Below are positions 1 to 11,590 of a DNA stretch of 64,000 bases, in pieces. Source of the stretch: Gymnothorax reevesii (lineage: Eukaryota; Chordata; Actinopteri; Anguilliformes; Muraenidae). How positions within the stretch are numbered: the stretch's first letter is position 1; each line of letters begins with the position of its first letter. The DNA lies in NCBI GenBank assembly GCA_029721435.1, contig CM056577.1, positions 27,359,719 through 27,423,718 of the forward strand. Reading direction: 5' to 3'. The position numbers and the translations under genes are program-made. The notes under the pieces were generated by a model. That model searched no databases, had not been told where the DNA came from, and worked only from the letters and a program-made list of their open reading frames with translations.

Positions 1-785
1 GGGGGTGAGGGCAGGAGGGAAAGGCCAAAGGAGTGGAGGATAGGAAGAAAGACTGCAGACTGAGAGGCCTCAAGGTGGAGGTTGAAGTCTCCCAGGAGAA
101 TCAGTGGGGTGCCGTCGTCAGAAAAGGTGCTGAGCAGGATGTCCAGCTCGTCGAAGAAACATCCTACAGGGCCTGGGGGACGATACACAACAATGATAAA
201 TAGATTAGTTGGAGAGGATATGGAGACAGAATGAAATTCAAAGGAGGAGATAGAAAGGTGAGAGAGAGGAAGAGGAGAGAATTTCCAAGTAGGAGAGATT
301 AACAAACTAGTCCCACCACCTCGCCCGGATGGTCCGGGGGTGTGGGAGAAGGAGAAGGTGGAGAGGGCCGTCGGCGTTGTGTTGTCTGGAGTGATCCACG
401 TCTCCATCAATGCAAGGAAGTCGAGGGACTGGAGGGAGGCATAGGCACAGATGAACTCAGCCTTCCGGACGGCAGACTGGCAGTTCCAGAGACCAGCGGC
501 AACTGTGATGTTGCTGGCGGAGGTGGAGGAGGGGTAGATCAGGTTGGCGGGGCAGCGGTGATGAGGGCGGCCACGGTGGTAGAATCGGCTCCTGAGTGAA
601 AGAGAACAGACAGGGATGGGAAGAAAGCACATACTCAGCTGGGGGTCGGAAGAGATTTGGACAAAGTGCGAGTGAGCGACTCAATGCGTCGCTCGACACA
701 GTGCTTAGAAAACTTGGTAATTACTATGCGAAAACAGCTGATCGCCCGCGAATGGAATCGAAACTAAGCTGAATAAGTAACCTGC
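1..785 (-). mobile_element. L2-clade LINE fragment, endonuclease region
   Basis: This stretch aligns along its whole length with 53,800-54,560, where the same sequence precedes an L2-type reverse transcriptase on the minus strand. Read on the minus strand it gives broken pieces of the apurinic-like endonuclease (APE) domain that starts L2 ORF2, with several stops and frameshifts, so it is a dead copy. The end near 785 matches the 5' limit of the other copy. The 3' part lies outside the window, so I cannot say whether it is complete. The plus-strand frame at 342-599 and the minus-strand frame at 457-699 belong to this repeat and are not separate genes. Confidence 0.75.
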
Positions 786-2296
786 AGCAACAAAAACAGA
801 AATGCGAACGTAGCCACAAGTACTGTAAGTAAAGAAACCACTGAAACTTAGCCTGATCTAGGAGGAGTCTGTAGCTAGCTTCTGCAACCGCTGAATGCAC
901 TCGCTTTTTCATTTGCTTCTCTTTCTCTGTCATTTTGCATGAACGGATGTAGTTCGTCAGTGCGATCGCTAGCCTCACGAGTTGAGCCAACCACTCCGAT
1001 GACATCACGTCCGGCAACACAATGGCAATGGCGCCCTCCTTTGTTTTGACAGTTGAACTTAAACGGCAGGATCTTGACAATTCTTCCTCAATCAGTGATA
1101 AAAGTAAAATCTTTTTAGGGTGAGAGACCTTCATTAAATTAACTAACTACATTTACTGTTTCATGTCCTCTTTAAACTTTATGCAGGTATAAGTGCAAAT
1201 ATTCGCAAATGACTTTCATGTTATCAGGTGTTAGCTCATTTTGTCCTGGGGTTTATTCATTGATAAAACGGATATTCTGCAATTGGGCCTCACCTGAACC
1301 TCAAGTTAATTGGTTCAATAGACTCCCAACCCTCAGAAGTGAGCTCCATATATGGTCATACGGAACTTCAGACTAAAAGGTGCCAGTGGGTATTGTGTCC
1401 TGTCGGAATAGAAGAAAAAGTTTCCGGGCTGGAAGTAGCAACTGGGTGATATGTCCTGTCAGACCCCATGGCCTCTCGGGATTGCCTAATACGCATTCAA
1501 CTCTTTTTGATCAAACCGTCTGGCTCACCTCATATCGTCAATACCCTGAAAACCTGTCTCCCAACACTTTCACAGTACGCTCAGAGTCTGTCTCATGCCT
1601 TTTGAAGCATTCAGCTGATCTTGAGCAGATAATATCGCATTTGCAATTCAGAGTTCATCCAGCAGCAATTGTCTGAATTCACATCAATACTTGAAGTAAC
1701 CAGCAGCAATCATACATGCCTTTGTATGACCACCCTTCACAGATGAGGTGGTATATGCTGGTTCGTGTGCCATTCCATCCTTTCTGCGCACACCGCTAAA
1801 CATCATTCTGCAACGTATTTATTGTAGCATTCCTCTATAGGATGTTCTTGATGTTCTACATTTACTTTGAAATCTTCTCCTCCTGGAGAATGCTCTTCTG
1901 GTGAACTGTTGCACAGCTACAACAGTAGCTTATGTGTTGTCCTCTGGGCCTATGTGAAGGCTTTGTTTTTTGCAGTGCTAATGCCACCCTTTAGACCTTT
2001 TTGACTTAAGCTGCTCACTTGTAAATCAAATAATGAGTCAATGACACACACCAAATCATGGAACAGCAGAGCAGCTAATTGTCCAACTACGTTTGGTCAT
2101 TCAAAAGAGGATACCAATATAAAAAAAATATCATTCCAATGCCCAGTTTGGATGTAAATGACTAAATAATTTAAGCTGAATATCCACACAGAGCTCATTA
2201 ATTTCAACTCCAGTGCTTTAGTTGGCATCTTAAATAATTTCCAGTTTGTGGATCTCCCATTCAGAGGAATCTCCTGTGGAGTGAGTTTTAACATGA
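786..2296. other. intergenic sequence, nothing recognised
   Basis: No coding region, repeat family or RNA gene could be supported here. A minus-strand frame (724-1134, 136 residues) crosses the end of the preceding LINE fragment and resembles nothing I know. A plus-strand frame at 1380-1676 is also unsupported. Confidence 0.4.
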
Positions 2297-3348
2297 TTGC
2301 ATTTTTCTGATACAGTCGACCATCAAGTATTGCTTAAAGGCCTTTCAAATATTGGTTTTGGTCACAACATATCAGGTTGGTTTAAGGATTATTTATTTAG
2401 TCGCACACAATGTGTAAAGCTTGGTGACACGGTATCTGACCCTATCACCCTTAAGAAAGGAGTCCCTCAAGGCTCAATTCTGGGTCCATTGCTTTTTCTC
2501 CTATATGTTAACATATGCAGTCATTGCAAGTTCTCTAAGTATCATTTGTATGCAGATGACACGGTTTTGTATACTTGTGCTCCGTCTTTGAATCTGGCGG
2601 TGTCAAATTTGGCTTCGGATTTTGTCTCCTTGCAGCAGGATTTGACACGTAGGAAGCTCCTACTTAATGGCCAAAAAACCAAGCCCATGCTATTTGACCC
2701 TAATCACTCAGTAAATATTCCTCCACCCATCAAAACTCTTGACGGAACATCCATTGAATGGGTTGAAGTTTACAAATATCTTGGTATTTGGCTGGATACT
2801 AAGCTTACTTCCAAATATGTTGACTTTCTGGCATAGAAATTAAAATTTACTTTGAGTTTCTTTTATCGAATGAAGTTGTGTTTTTCCCCTGCTTCACGTA
2901 AGCAGCTCGTTACAGGCCTCTTCCTGGCGCAGCTGGACTATGGTGACATTGTCTATAGATTTGCCTGTGCCTCAACACTGGCCAAACTTGATCCTCTCTT
3001 TCACACAGCCTTGAGGTTCATCTCTAACTCTCCTTTTAGGACTCACCACTGTACTTAGGACTGCAACACTGCTACATTTTTATTTATAAAGCCATTCTCG
3101 ATAACCTCCCTTCTTACATCTGTGCCAAATTTGTTTTGGTTCAAAACCCTTTCAATCTGAGATCCAATTCTTGGCTACGCTACGTTGTGGCTCCACTCAG
3201 ATCTGAGGCAGGGAAAAGAAGTCTTTCCTACTTTGGGCCTTGGTCGTGGAATGACCTCCAGTCTAAACTCAAATTGGCTTCACTGGTTTCTCTCTCAAGC
3301 TTTAAAAGGATCATCAAGGATACTCTCAAGTCACTGCTCCGGTTTTGA
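2297..3348 (+). pseudogene. LINE reverse transcriptase, broken
   Basis: The first open segment (2,297-2,836) carries the classic reverse transcriptase blocks: DTVDH, then GVPQGSILGPLLFLLY near 2,455-2,505, and the catalytic LYADDTVLY near 2,545-2,570. A TAG at 2,834-2,836 stops it. The frame resumes in phase at 2,837-3,058 (the region following the palm, with LDYGDIVY), and the last part (3,136-3,348) lies in another frame, so at least one indel has occurred. The initiating codon is lost through 5' truncation. The catalytic aspartates are still present, but the gene cannot make a full protein. Confidence 0.85.
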
Positions 3349-3632
3349 TGTATAACCCCCTTTTTTATATCTCCCCAACATTTTTATAATTATTTTAGGT
3401 CTCAGGCTCACTTGTTAGGATTACTTGTTATAAAATTTTCCATTTCTATTTATTTATTTGTTTCTTTATAGGTAGTTATTGTGCTGGTTATGTTGTATGT
3501 TGTGTGGTATGTCTTTAATGTATTGTCCTTCGTAGGATTCAACGTAAACTTTTTGCCTCTTGGCCAGTTTGCACATGTAAAAGAGACTTGTCTCATGTGA
3601 TTTTACTGGTTAAATAAAGTTTAATAAATTAC
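2297..3632 (+). mobile_element. 5'-truncated LINE with 3' tail
   Basis: A non-LTR retrotransposon remnant that begins inside the reverse transcriptase domain, just before the DTVDH motif, and runs to a 3' end rich in TTAAATAAA-like units around 3,610-3,630. Such severe 5' truncation with a preserved 3' end is usual for LINEs copied by target-primed reverse transcription. I assign it to the CR1/L2/I-like non-LTR group in general. The exact clade is uncertain without a database comparison. Confidence 0.8.
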
Positions 3633-3636
3633 ATGG

Positions 3637-3690
3637 ACACACACACACACTTTTTCCAATCCGGTAATTATTAGGTGTGTGTGTGTGTGT
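3637..3690. repeat. (AC)n / (GT)n microsatellite pair, inverted
   Basis: An AC run of 14 bases (3,637-3,650) is followed about 24 bases later by a GT run of 16 bases (3,675-3,690), directly after the LINE tail. The two runs are complementary and could pair as a hairpin. Confidence 0.9.
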
Positions 3691-5600
3691 AAAATAAAAC
3701 TGCATGCTGCACATCAATTGCAAAACCTGAGACAGTGACATGCAAGCAAAATCACATGTGATGAAGTCATTCCAGTGTGCAGTTAAAGACCTTAACAACC
3801 AGGATATTCTGCATTTGTTCAATTGAGTCTTCTACAGAGAACACATGCGACTATCCATTTACAAGCAAGCCTTTGTGTCCAACACAAAGCAGAGGAGAAA
3901 CCATTTCAGCAAGCCATTTGTTGGAGAAAGAGAACGGGAAGACAAACAGTATGTATTATCTACCAGGGAATATGATGATCCAGTATTTAGTTCTTTATGA
4001 TGCAAAATTTCAAATAAGCGGTAGTTCACCGGACGTTCTAACTCGAATATAACAATGTACTTGTGATTGAACGTAATGATATTGAGGAACAGTGAATTAG
4101 ACTTTTGGAGGACATTTTACCACCTGCAGTAAACATTGTTCTGCCACAGAATCTGATCAGCCTTTCTCTGTTGTTTTGGACCAGCCATACAAACTCACTG
4201 GCATTCTCTACAGTCACCTCTGTCTGTTTCTGCAAATGCCAGCCATGTTTGCTTCTCCAGGTCTCCATCAGTCAAGGCTTAGGGAGTCTGAGAGGAAGTG
4301 TGACTTATCGTGATGTGTGAATTCATCACTGACTTGTTCAATGTTTGGATTGAAATCTCTGTTCATCTTAGGAGCATTGACTTTTTTTGGTTTGAATGTT
4401 ATTTTGGGCATTGGGGAGTTTTATAAGAGAACAACACATCGATTTGCTTTTTTACATTCCATTCTGCATATTGCATGTACTAGTATCACATCTCTGGCAC
4501 ATTAAAACATTACATTTCTGTCATACACAAGCCATGTGACAGCTGTATCAGGTATAATGTCATTTCACCATCTAATTGTATCTATATTCAGAACCTCATC
4601 TGGATCAGCTAGGTTACTGCATTTTATTTATGTCAACTGCTTTTTGCTGCTAGTAGTATGTGTGCAGCCTGTTTTCTATCCCCCCAAATGGCCCCCAAAT
4701 TTGCACATTTAACACCTTCCATTACCAAAACAAACAGGAGCTTTTTTTTGAACTTTTGACCTGAATTAAGGTGTGGGGAATATTCATTCTGCACATGCGT
4801 GCAAACTTTTGACCTTTTAATTACGACCTGGGAAACGTATGTGTCCACTTCTGACCGTGGGAATATTCATTCTGCGCATGCATATTCTCGGGCTTTAAAT
4901 TAAACTTATTGTGGATGGTAGAGTAAAAAAATTGATTAATGTTTAATAATTTAACAGTCTATCAAGGGACAGACCTACTCCAGATAAATAATGAAAAACA
5001 TTTTCTAACGATTTTCAATGGGGATAGGCCTACAGTCGATAAACTTTTTTTTAAAAAGATGGCGCAGGATGGACATTTAAAAAAGACGAATTAATGTATC
5101 GCGAAAATCAACAAGGCGCTATTTAAAATGGCATCGGAGGTGAATTAAAGAAACAGAGTTTGTATTCCAACAAAAGCGTTCATGTCACGGACAAATGTTG
5201 TAATAAAAGATAATGTGAAGAGTTTAAAAGGGGTATTCTCACAATTTCCATGTGCATCTCAGAGGTCTCCTTGAAAAGAGCGTTGTCTTCCCGCAGAACT
5301 GTAGGCTAATACTCAAGCTGCATCATGTCGATAAACAACGATGAGTAGTCTACATACGTTATTGTCAATATTTACTTGGCCTTGAGTCATGCTGAAGTTG
5401 CATAAATAGCCTATTGTTTTACAATTTGGTTTACTTTGTTATGGCCCCAATTTGTTATGACATATCGGACAGCAAGGGATGACAGACAAAATTGTAAAAC
5501 TTTAACAGATTTTATAAAACAAAGAACTGACCGTTCTTGGAATAATAATAAAAAAGATATTTACAGTCCCCCGAGATGGTGGCTGCTTTGTCGCAATGTC
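3691..5600. other. intergenic; contains a dispersed repeat copy
   Basis: No gene is supported. The part at about 4,660-4,775 is repeated, in inverted orientation, at about 39,240-39,345: both contain the same block around the words ACTTTTGACCTGAATT or its complement. The rest is A/T-rich sequence without a recognisable family. Short open frames at 3,777-4,505 have no supporting motif. Confidence 0.5.
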
Positions 5601-5609
5601 TTGGGACAG

Positions 5610-5890
5610 GAAAATGCTCCGACACAGGCAAAAATCCACAAAACAAGCTTCACAGGTCTTGTACAGAATGACAGGTCAGGTCAAATGTATCCTTCCACTA
5701 TTTCTTCTTGCAATTTCTCCTACTACTTTATTCTCTCAATTTTTCTACTTATATACTCTTTTTTCAGCCCCCTCCCACCTTCAAGACTTTTTTCAATTCT
5801 CTGGGATTTTTCCCTCTGAGGCATGCCCAGGACCTGCCCAAAACCTAGCTCCGGACTGGCTTAACAAAAAAGTCAATACTGCCATCTAGT
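5610..5890 (-). repeat. LTR-like repeat, probably from a gypsy element
   Basis: The segment from about 5,612 to 5,875 is clearly similar to 62,081-62,320, in the same orientation. The second copy lies just beyond the 3' side of a minus-strand Ty3/gypsy pol, in the position expected of its 3' LTR, so I infer that both are LTR sequence of one family. The exact ends and target duplications of this copy could not be fixed. Open frames at 5,436-5,889 are accidental. Confidence 0.5.
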
Positions 5891-7045
5891 GGCTTTTATT
5901 TTTTCACACCTTTTACAGATGAGTCTGATGGCATGAAATTTCGGACTTTTAGATACAGTAGCTCGCGGGAGTTTTGAAGGCAATGATCTCAGAGGACCTG
6001 CTTCAACCGCTGATAATGCAGAGACCCACAGAGATTTAACGGATAATAATACTGCAGCGGGCGAGGACATGGTCAAGAACGCTGGAACAGACTTTCTAAA
6101 ATCCTTTCACGAAAAGTTTCTCCTCTCCTAAACTGCCACAGCAAGCCATCAGTCTTTTAAAACCCACTAGTTTGAGCAAGATTTTTTATTGGTGACTGAA
6201 AGGCCTGCTGCGGATGTCTCACCAACCATCCAAGCCAACGGAACCACTCTTGCCTGTACGGCTACCCTGCCTAATATGAGTAATTTTTTGAAAAATTTGA
6301 GCTGAGCTACTTACAAAACATTTCATAAAAATATGAATCTTGTTCTAGATCTCACGCTGAACATTGCGGAATTGCCCAAGAAGATCTGTATCACTGAGAC
6401 CGTTGCTGGCGACCTGCTTCCCGCCACCGACATACAAGCGGAAATATCAGACACACTTCAAAAAGAAATTAATCCTACCAACGAGTCAATAATTGAAAGA
6501 GCTGTCGAACTTTGGGAACAAACGCTGTAGACACCGTGCTGTGCATCTTTAAAACCATTTGTAGTACCTTTTGATTCTTTTTAAACATAAACAAGCCTGT
6601 CGATCACTTTTTTTCTTTTTTTTAATGTGTACTGTATTTGAGAATTCTGCTAATCTGACCAGACCGCAGCAGCCGCTTGCGAGGATATGATGTTTTTAGT
6701 CATTATTTGTGATGAGTAAAAAGTAAGTGACAACTGGGTAGAACTTCTTTTGTGAAGAATCTGATGTTTAAAACATTGTGCAAGAGACATTAACCCTCTT
6801 TCCATTTACTCAGTCTTTTGATGTTGGACATGTTATGTGTTTATGAGGATTTGTCACTGATGTGTGCACATTAAAGATGCAAATATCAAATGTAGACTAT
6901 TGTTTGTTTGTAGATATTGTTACATGACTCACACCAATCTAGATGGTTCCATGAAATATCTTGACATTATAGATGTTGGTGTAAAAATAATGGAAGAACA
7001 ATAAAAAGGTAATGGAAAAAGTACAAATGCATCATTTGTTGTTTC
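5891..7045. other. unassigned sequence with one small open frame
   Basis: A 65-residue plus-strand frame (6,333-6,530) is the only notable open segment. Its product would be acidic and leucine/isoleucine-rich, and I recognise no domain. It lies about 500 bases before a Polinton integrase fragment, so it could be a piece of another Polinton gene, but that is only positional. The rest shows nothing recognisable. Confidence 0.3.
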
Positions 7046-7167
7046 ATGGAGACCATGGATGCCACATTACGAAAGGTCTATTATGACCCTGCAAATCCTG
7101 CAGCCTATGGTGGTATTAATAAATTCTACGGAGCCGCCAGAAAATACCAGTGGCGCTAAGACACATC
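7045..7167 (+). pseudogene. Polinton (Maverick) integrase, N-terminal fragment
   Basis: A 37-codon frame opens with ATG GAG ACC ATG near 7,047 and ends at a TAA at about 7,160. It reads MDATLRKVYYDP, then NPAAYGGINKFYGAARK, which is the pattern that begins the retroviral-type integrases of Polintons and related animal proteins (a Y-Y-x-P block followed by G-G and a lysine-rich helix). The catalytic core expected downstream is not present. A DIRS-like element starts about 340 bases later and may have interrupted the gene. I recognise this from the motif pattern only, without a search. The Polinton PolB pieces elsewhere in the window support the assignment. Confidence 0.6.
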
Positions 7168-7509
7168 CCTTTTTGACTGCAATTAGTAGTACATAATCAT
7201 TTTCCTTTATTGACGCGTTTTTCCAATTATCGTAATTGCCAACCAATGACACGGTTTCTCTCCATATGCGATTTAATAGCGATTAAATCATGGGCTAAAT
7301 GGAGCGTCAGTGTTGGTTCAGACAGGCACGAAAGTCAGTCTTGACTCCATCCCTTCTCCAATCGCATTGGACTTGAGCGTCTTTTTAAATAAGCCGGTGC
7401 ACCATCTCAACTAGCCAAGCTCTACCATTCCCACCAAGACCCATTACAGATCCACAGACATCCACGTCTTCAGTTCTTGGCTATTTTTCTTACCACGTGG
7501 ATCATCATT

Positions 7510-8700
7510 ATGTCTGGGCATCCAAATCCTTTCTCGGAGGAGGATTGCGTCCTGTTTCAGCTGCCATCTCTCCCATCTTCGCAGTCAGATCGCGGCAAGC
7601 AATGACGTAAACTTGGTTAAAAAATGTAAAGTTCGTCCGAATCAGGTTTAGGCAAGAAACATCTAATGGACTACAGGGACATTTCCGTCATTCTGAAGGA
7701 CAATGATCCGAGACTTTTGAAAAAATCTTACCATGACAGAGTTTACTGTGGCATTCGGTGTATTAAGGGATGTGATTGGTGAAATGAACCTTGAACGCAG
7801 GGTCGACCTAAACACCTATTTGGATACCACTTCTGATCTTGCTCTGTTTTACGGTGACAATTGTTTACTAGTATCATAAGTACTTTTCAGATAAAAGCTG
7901 CTTTTTCCTCAAAGTCTAGTCAGACTGGATTGGTCTCAGGTAAATTTCACGTTAGTCAGCAGGCATTTTACACCGTGGTATCTTCTGCACTGTCTGCGGA
8001 GCTTTCTGCCATTCCTCCCCCCTCTGCCCCAAAAAATCATTGCAGTGTCCAAACCCCCTGTGACAGCGCTCATGTACCTCTGCCACCGAGCCAAGTTTTT
8101 GCAGAAACGGCCATCTAAAGTTTGTGTGCACTCGCAGCAAGCCGCGTCTGCCGGCTAAGAAATTAAATAAAGCATCTACCCCCATCACAGTCCCAGAACT
8201 CTCTAAGACGCCGAAGGACCACACGGATCGCAGTTTTGTCTCGTGCTGCTTGTTTGGTTTGATGAATGACTTTTGTGCTGGTTTATACGATATTCACTGC
8301 AGTGTGAAGTGCAATAACCTGCAGTCTGCCCAGCGGGAACCAGATGTGGTTGATAAAATCCTGGCGAGAGAAGTTGAAAAGGGGTACATGATTGGTCCGA
8401 TTCCCAAATTCCATTCGCTTCATACCATATTAACCCCATAGGTGTTGCTATTCGTAAGTAATCTGGGGGAAGAAGAAAAAGCGCTATCATTGATTTGGCT
8501 GCCCATTATGACTTAAGGATTAAAAGCATCAATGATCTCATCCCCATTCTCGCTTTTACTTTACTGTCGTATTTCACAGTACGTCTGACCTTTGAATGCT
8601 GTATCCAAGGCTTTTTGCTGGATACTTCTGAATGTTAACCAACTGCCGTTCGTTTTTCATTTATTAGATGACTTTTGGATAATGGACTTTCCCATAGTGA
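7510..8700 (+). pseudogene. DIRS-like retroelement gag and reverse transcriptase relic
   Basis: A plus-strand relic of a tyrosine-recombinase (DIRS/Ngaro-like) retrotransposon. A first short frame starts at 7,510 (MSGHPNPFSEEDC). Around 7,790-7,950 a degraded gag-like block contains FYGDN and LDWSQVNF. From 8,124 to 8,441 the frame reads HTDRSFVSCCLFGLMNDFCAGL and then a PDVVDKILAREVEKGYMIGP block, which in DIRS elements leads into the reverse transcriptase. At about 8,645-8,695 LPFVFHLLDDF matches the catalytic L-D-D region of that family. Frameshifts and stops occur between blocks. No tyrosine recombinase domain was found. Confidence 0.65.
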
Positions 8701-9095
8701 TGGCCAAACGAGGCTTTATGAAGCTTTCAACCCCTTTTGGACCATTGTATTGAAAATTGGTACGATGTAGCTGTTACAGCGCCAGATTTAGCGAGAAAAT
8801 CGCCAAGTTGGCAACACTAAGACTAGCGAAATCGACAGTGCACATTTCATCGTTCATTTTCGGTGGTGACATGCTAAAATAAGTGAATTTACGAGAATGT
8901 GGATGTAACGGCTACGTCTTACAATTCATTGTTATACGTTTGCATTAACAATAACATCATATTTAGAAGTTTTACTTACCAACTGAAGGAGACACGCCTG
9001 ATTCCACCATCTCTGAAAAGCCTGGGCCTGTACGCGCAACCGCAGTAAATGGCAAAGACGGATGCGATAGAAAATGTTGCAGTTTCATAGACTTA
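8701..9095. other. unassigned gap between DIRS relic and PolB
   Basis: No motif was found here. It could include the lost 3' part of the DIRS-like element or the end of the Polinton polymerase. Confidence 0.35.
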
Positions 9096-9099
9096 TGCT

Positions 9100-9960
9100 G
9101 CTGTTTTTACAGTTTCAGTAGTAGGGTTTAATTTTTCTGCTGCTATTTCCGCGATTGTGTGCATTTCAAAGTTTTTGTGTGCTGAGACTACATTTTCTTT
9201 GGTAGGCCTGAAGGTGACCCCTTTACATTGGATAGCCGTTTTGTTTTGTGTGGTAGCCGTAACATTTCGGTCCTGCAGAAACAAATTCTGTAATAAAATC
9301 TTCAGCCTCTGTGCTGCACAAATCACCTTCATTAATTTTGTCACTCAATCACAGAGAAATTATCCAAGTGGTGGAACATTGTCTCCTTCACTCGACACAA
9401 AAATAATGCTGTCTGTATCACAATAGAGAACCCGCTGTTGCAGCTGGTCAAGCAGGTCGTACAGCATGAGCTGTTGTCATTGCGCCAATAAATACATTAA
9501 CGTCCCTTGCACTGGCAGCTTGCTGATCGATGTGACGCCATTGTACCAAAGCAACATCAGTGATAAAAAAAAGTCACTGAACGTGAGCTGTGAGAACCTT
9601 TCTGGATTGGATATGAGCTCACATGCAGCCAGGTCGCAGCGCAATGAAAGATGACCCTTGAGACTGAGAATCAACTTGTTACAATTCTGAACAGCTTTGA
9701 CTGCTGTTTTTTCGGGGTTTAGTTTGATAGCCTCTTAAAGTACTCCTTTATGTAGACTTGTTTAGCCTCTGTGGTATTAAGGTGTGCTGGGTTACCCTGC
9801 TTGCATTTGAAGAATGTTTTGACATAGCCCTTGAACAGCAAGGGCTGCTCTGCACAATGGGAACATCAATTTGTTGTTACACCTTACAGGAAGGACAGGG
9901 TGATGGAGCTCTTGGCGGCAGCAGAGTACACTTCACAAAGCCGAAGTAGCAGTCAATTGC
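9100..9960 (-). pseudogene. polB: Polinton DNA polymerase B, palm/C-terminal part
   Basis: On the minus strand, 9,840-9,740 reads LFKGYVKTFFKCKQG, and 9,460-9,390 reads LYDLLDQLQQRVLYCDTDSI followed by IFVSSEGDNVPPLG. The YCDTDS core is family B polymerase motif C, which holds two catalytic aspartates. The surrounding words match the protein-primed PolB of Polintons. The frame is broken (for example around 9,720 and after 9,380). The segment is the C-terminal continuation of the exonuclease domain at 23.2-24.3 kb on the same strand. A 12.8 kb retrovirus copy lies between them. Confidence 0.75.
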
Positions 9961-10220
9961 TTTGAAATCTTTGTAAATAATTTCTGAATGTCCGACCGAC
10001 TAAAGCATGCGTGATTGTACTGTAGGGTATAATGTCGTGAAGTCGTAATGCCTGATTTATTTATTTATTTTTCTCCAGGACAGACTTTGTGCGAAAGTTT
10101 GAAGGCATTTGTTCGATTGCCAAATGGAGCATCCCTGGGATAAGTCTGCTGGGTGCCGTGAATCTGCGCCACTCACACTACCAGATTACCACTACAGCAA
10201 GCCGATGTTATTCATAGTTA
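9961..10220 (-). pseudogene. probable degraded PolB sequence flanking ERV insertion
   Basis: The sequence between the polymerase palm fragment and the ERV left LTR shows no clear motif. By position it should be the middle of PolB. A 4-bp GTTA at 10,217-10,220 corresponds, with one mismatch, to GGTA at 23,009-23,012 on the other side of the ERV. Confidence 0.4.
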
Positions 10221-11590
10221 TGTGAAACCCACACAGCTCGACCAAAGACGGAGGAGCCAGGGGCGAAGGTTTATGCGTGTAGAATCCAGCTGTTATGAGG
10301 CAATGGAATGTGTCAATTAAATCTTTTATGCCTGTGTCCCGCCTTGGACCCAGTTTCAGACTTACCTGAGGTGTTCTCAATAGTTCTACGTTCGAAAACG
10401 GGGCTATGCCGAAATCACGGAATCATCTAACTTAATGTCATGCTGCGAATAATCCCAGGTGCACATTGGGACACACGCAGCAACTGAAAACATCAGATTT
10501 ATGTGATTTAAGCAAACTAAGCATAAAGATTACAATGTTACACTCACTTCAAATCTGACTCCATAATAAATTTAGAATACAAAATTTAGTTGTATCCCCG
10601 TAAATGATCTGACTCCAAATTGGAATTAAAATTGATAGTTTTGGGATAGCATGCGCGGACTTCGGGGAGATTATCCCCGGACTCATAAATGAAAGCCTAC
10701 GTCACTGAAATATATACCCCTGGGTGTCAGCATTATTCCCGCAGCTTAGGTTTGTCAGCAATACCAGCGGATTAGAAGTCAGCCATCACTGCAACAGCAT
10801 CTTTTAGCTTGAATTACAGCGAATCCAGATTCAATCCGCCCATGGGCTCCATTTATATGAATTTTCAACAGATAGCCGACGTTTCATCTTATGGGTTTCT
10901 TTCAGGTTAAAAATCCCGGAGCCGGCAAATATAAATCCTTAAGTTTGTAGATCCTGGCTGCCTATCTAATTTGACTAAAACTGATTCTCATCCCAAAGCC
11001 GCTGATCAGTCAGTCCTTGGTTGAGCATTCCCCCCTTAAGTCTCCGGCATGACGTAGCTAGAAAGAAGGTACAAGAGTTAAGACCCACTCAGACCACTCA
11101 AGTTTAAAGAAATAACAATAGTTTATTCACCGGGTAGGCAAGAGCTTAAATCGAGCAAATCAACATTACCCAATTACGAGTCACACAGTTTAGAAAATGA
11201 GAGAAAAGTCATACCTTGCGAAAAGGCTACATACAAATGGTCATGCAAGAGTCCGAATTATGAAACCGTTAAACTAGAAATACGCACGGACCAAAATATG
11301 GGAAGCCGAATAGGAGCTTCCCAGACTAGGTCGTCTCTCTCAGATTTAAGGTAGGTGGCGCCTTTGATCAGGCCGCACAGATGGCCCAAATCGGAATTTA
11401 GACTCGCCCCTCTGGAGGAAATAAGAAAACAATTATTATTCAAAGGAGATGATAATAGTTCTTAGATCAGTGCCAGGACCCTTAGAGACCGACCTCAGGG
11501 AGGGGTCGCAAAGCACTTCTGCAAAGGGGGAGAGATGAGTGTAAATACCTCAAGAGACACCTCTGGTTAAGGACAAATCACCTCTGACAC
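10221..11590 (-). repeat. 3' LTR of ERV 1, incomplete
   Basis: Direct repeat of 21,034-22,335 with about the same order of blocks, including the shared stretch around 10,740-10,870 and an A/T-rich AATAACAATAGTTTATTCACC segment near 11,108 whose minus strand contains AATAAA. Homology ends near 11,580; the outer U3 half seen in the other LTR is missing and is replaced by unrelated sequence at 11,590-12,030. Confidence 0.8.

Noticed and set aside
724..1134. 136-residue minus-strand frame
   Set aside because: It overlaps the 5' end of the L2 fragment, has cysteine/leucine-rich low-information sequence and no motif. Probably a chance frame.
5436..5889. Two overlapping plus-strand frames
   Set aside because: They lie over an LTR-like repeat that recurs at 62.1-62.3 kb without the frames being kept.
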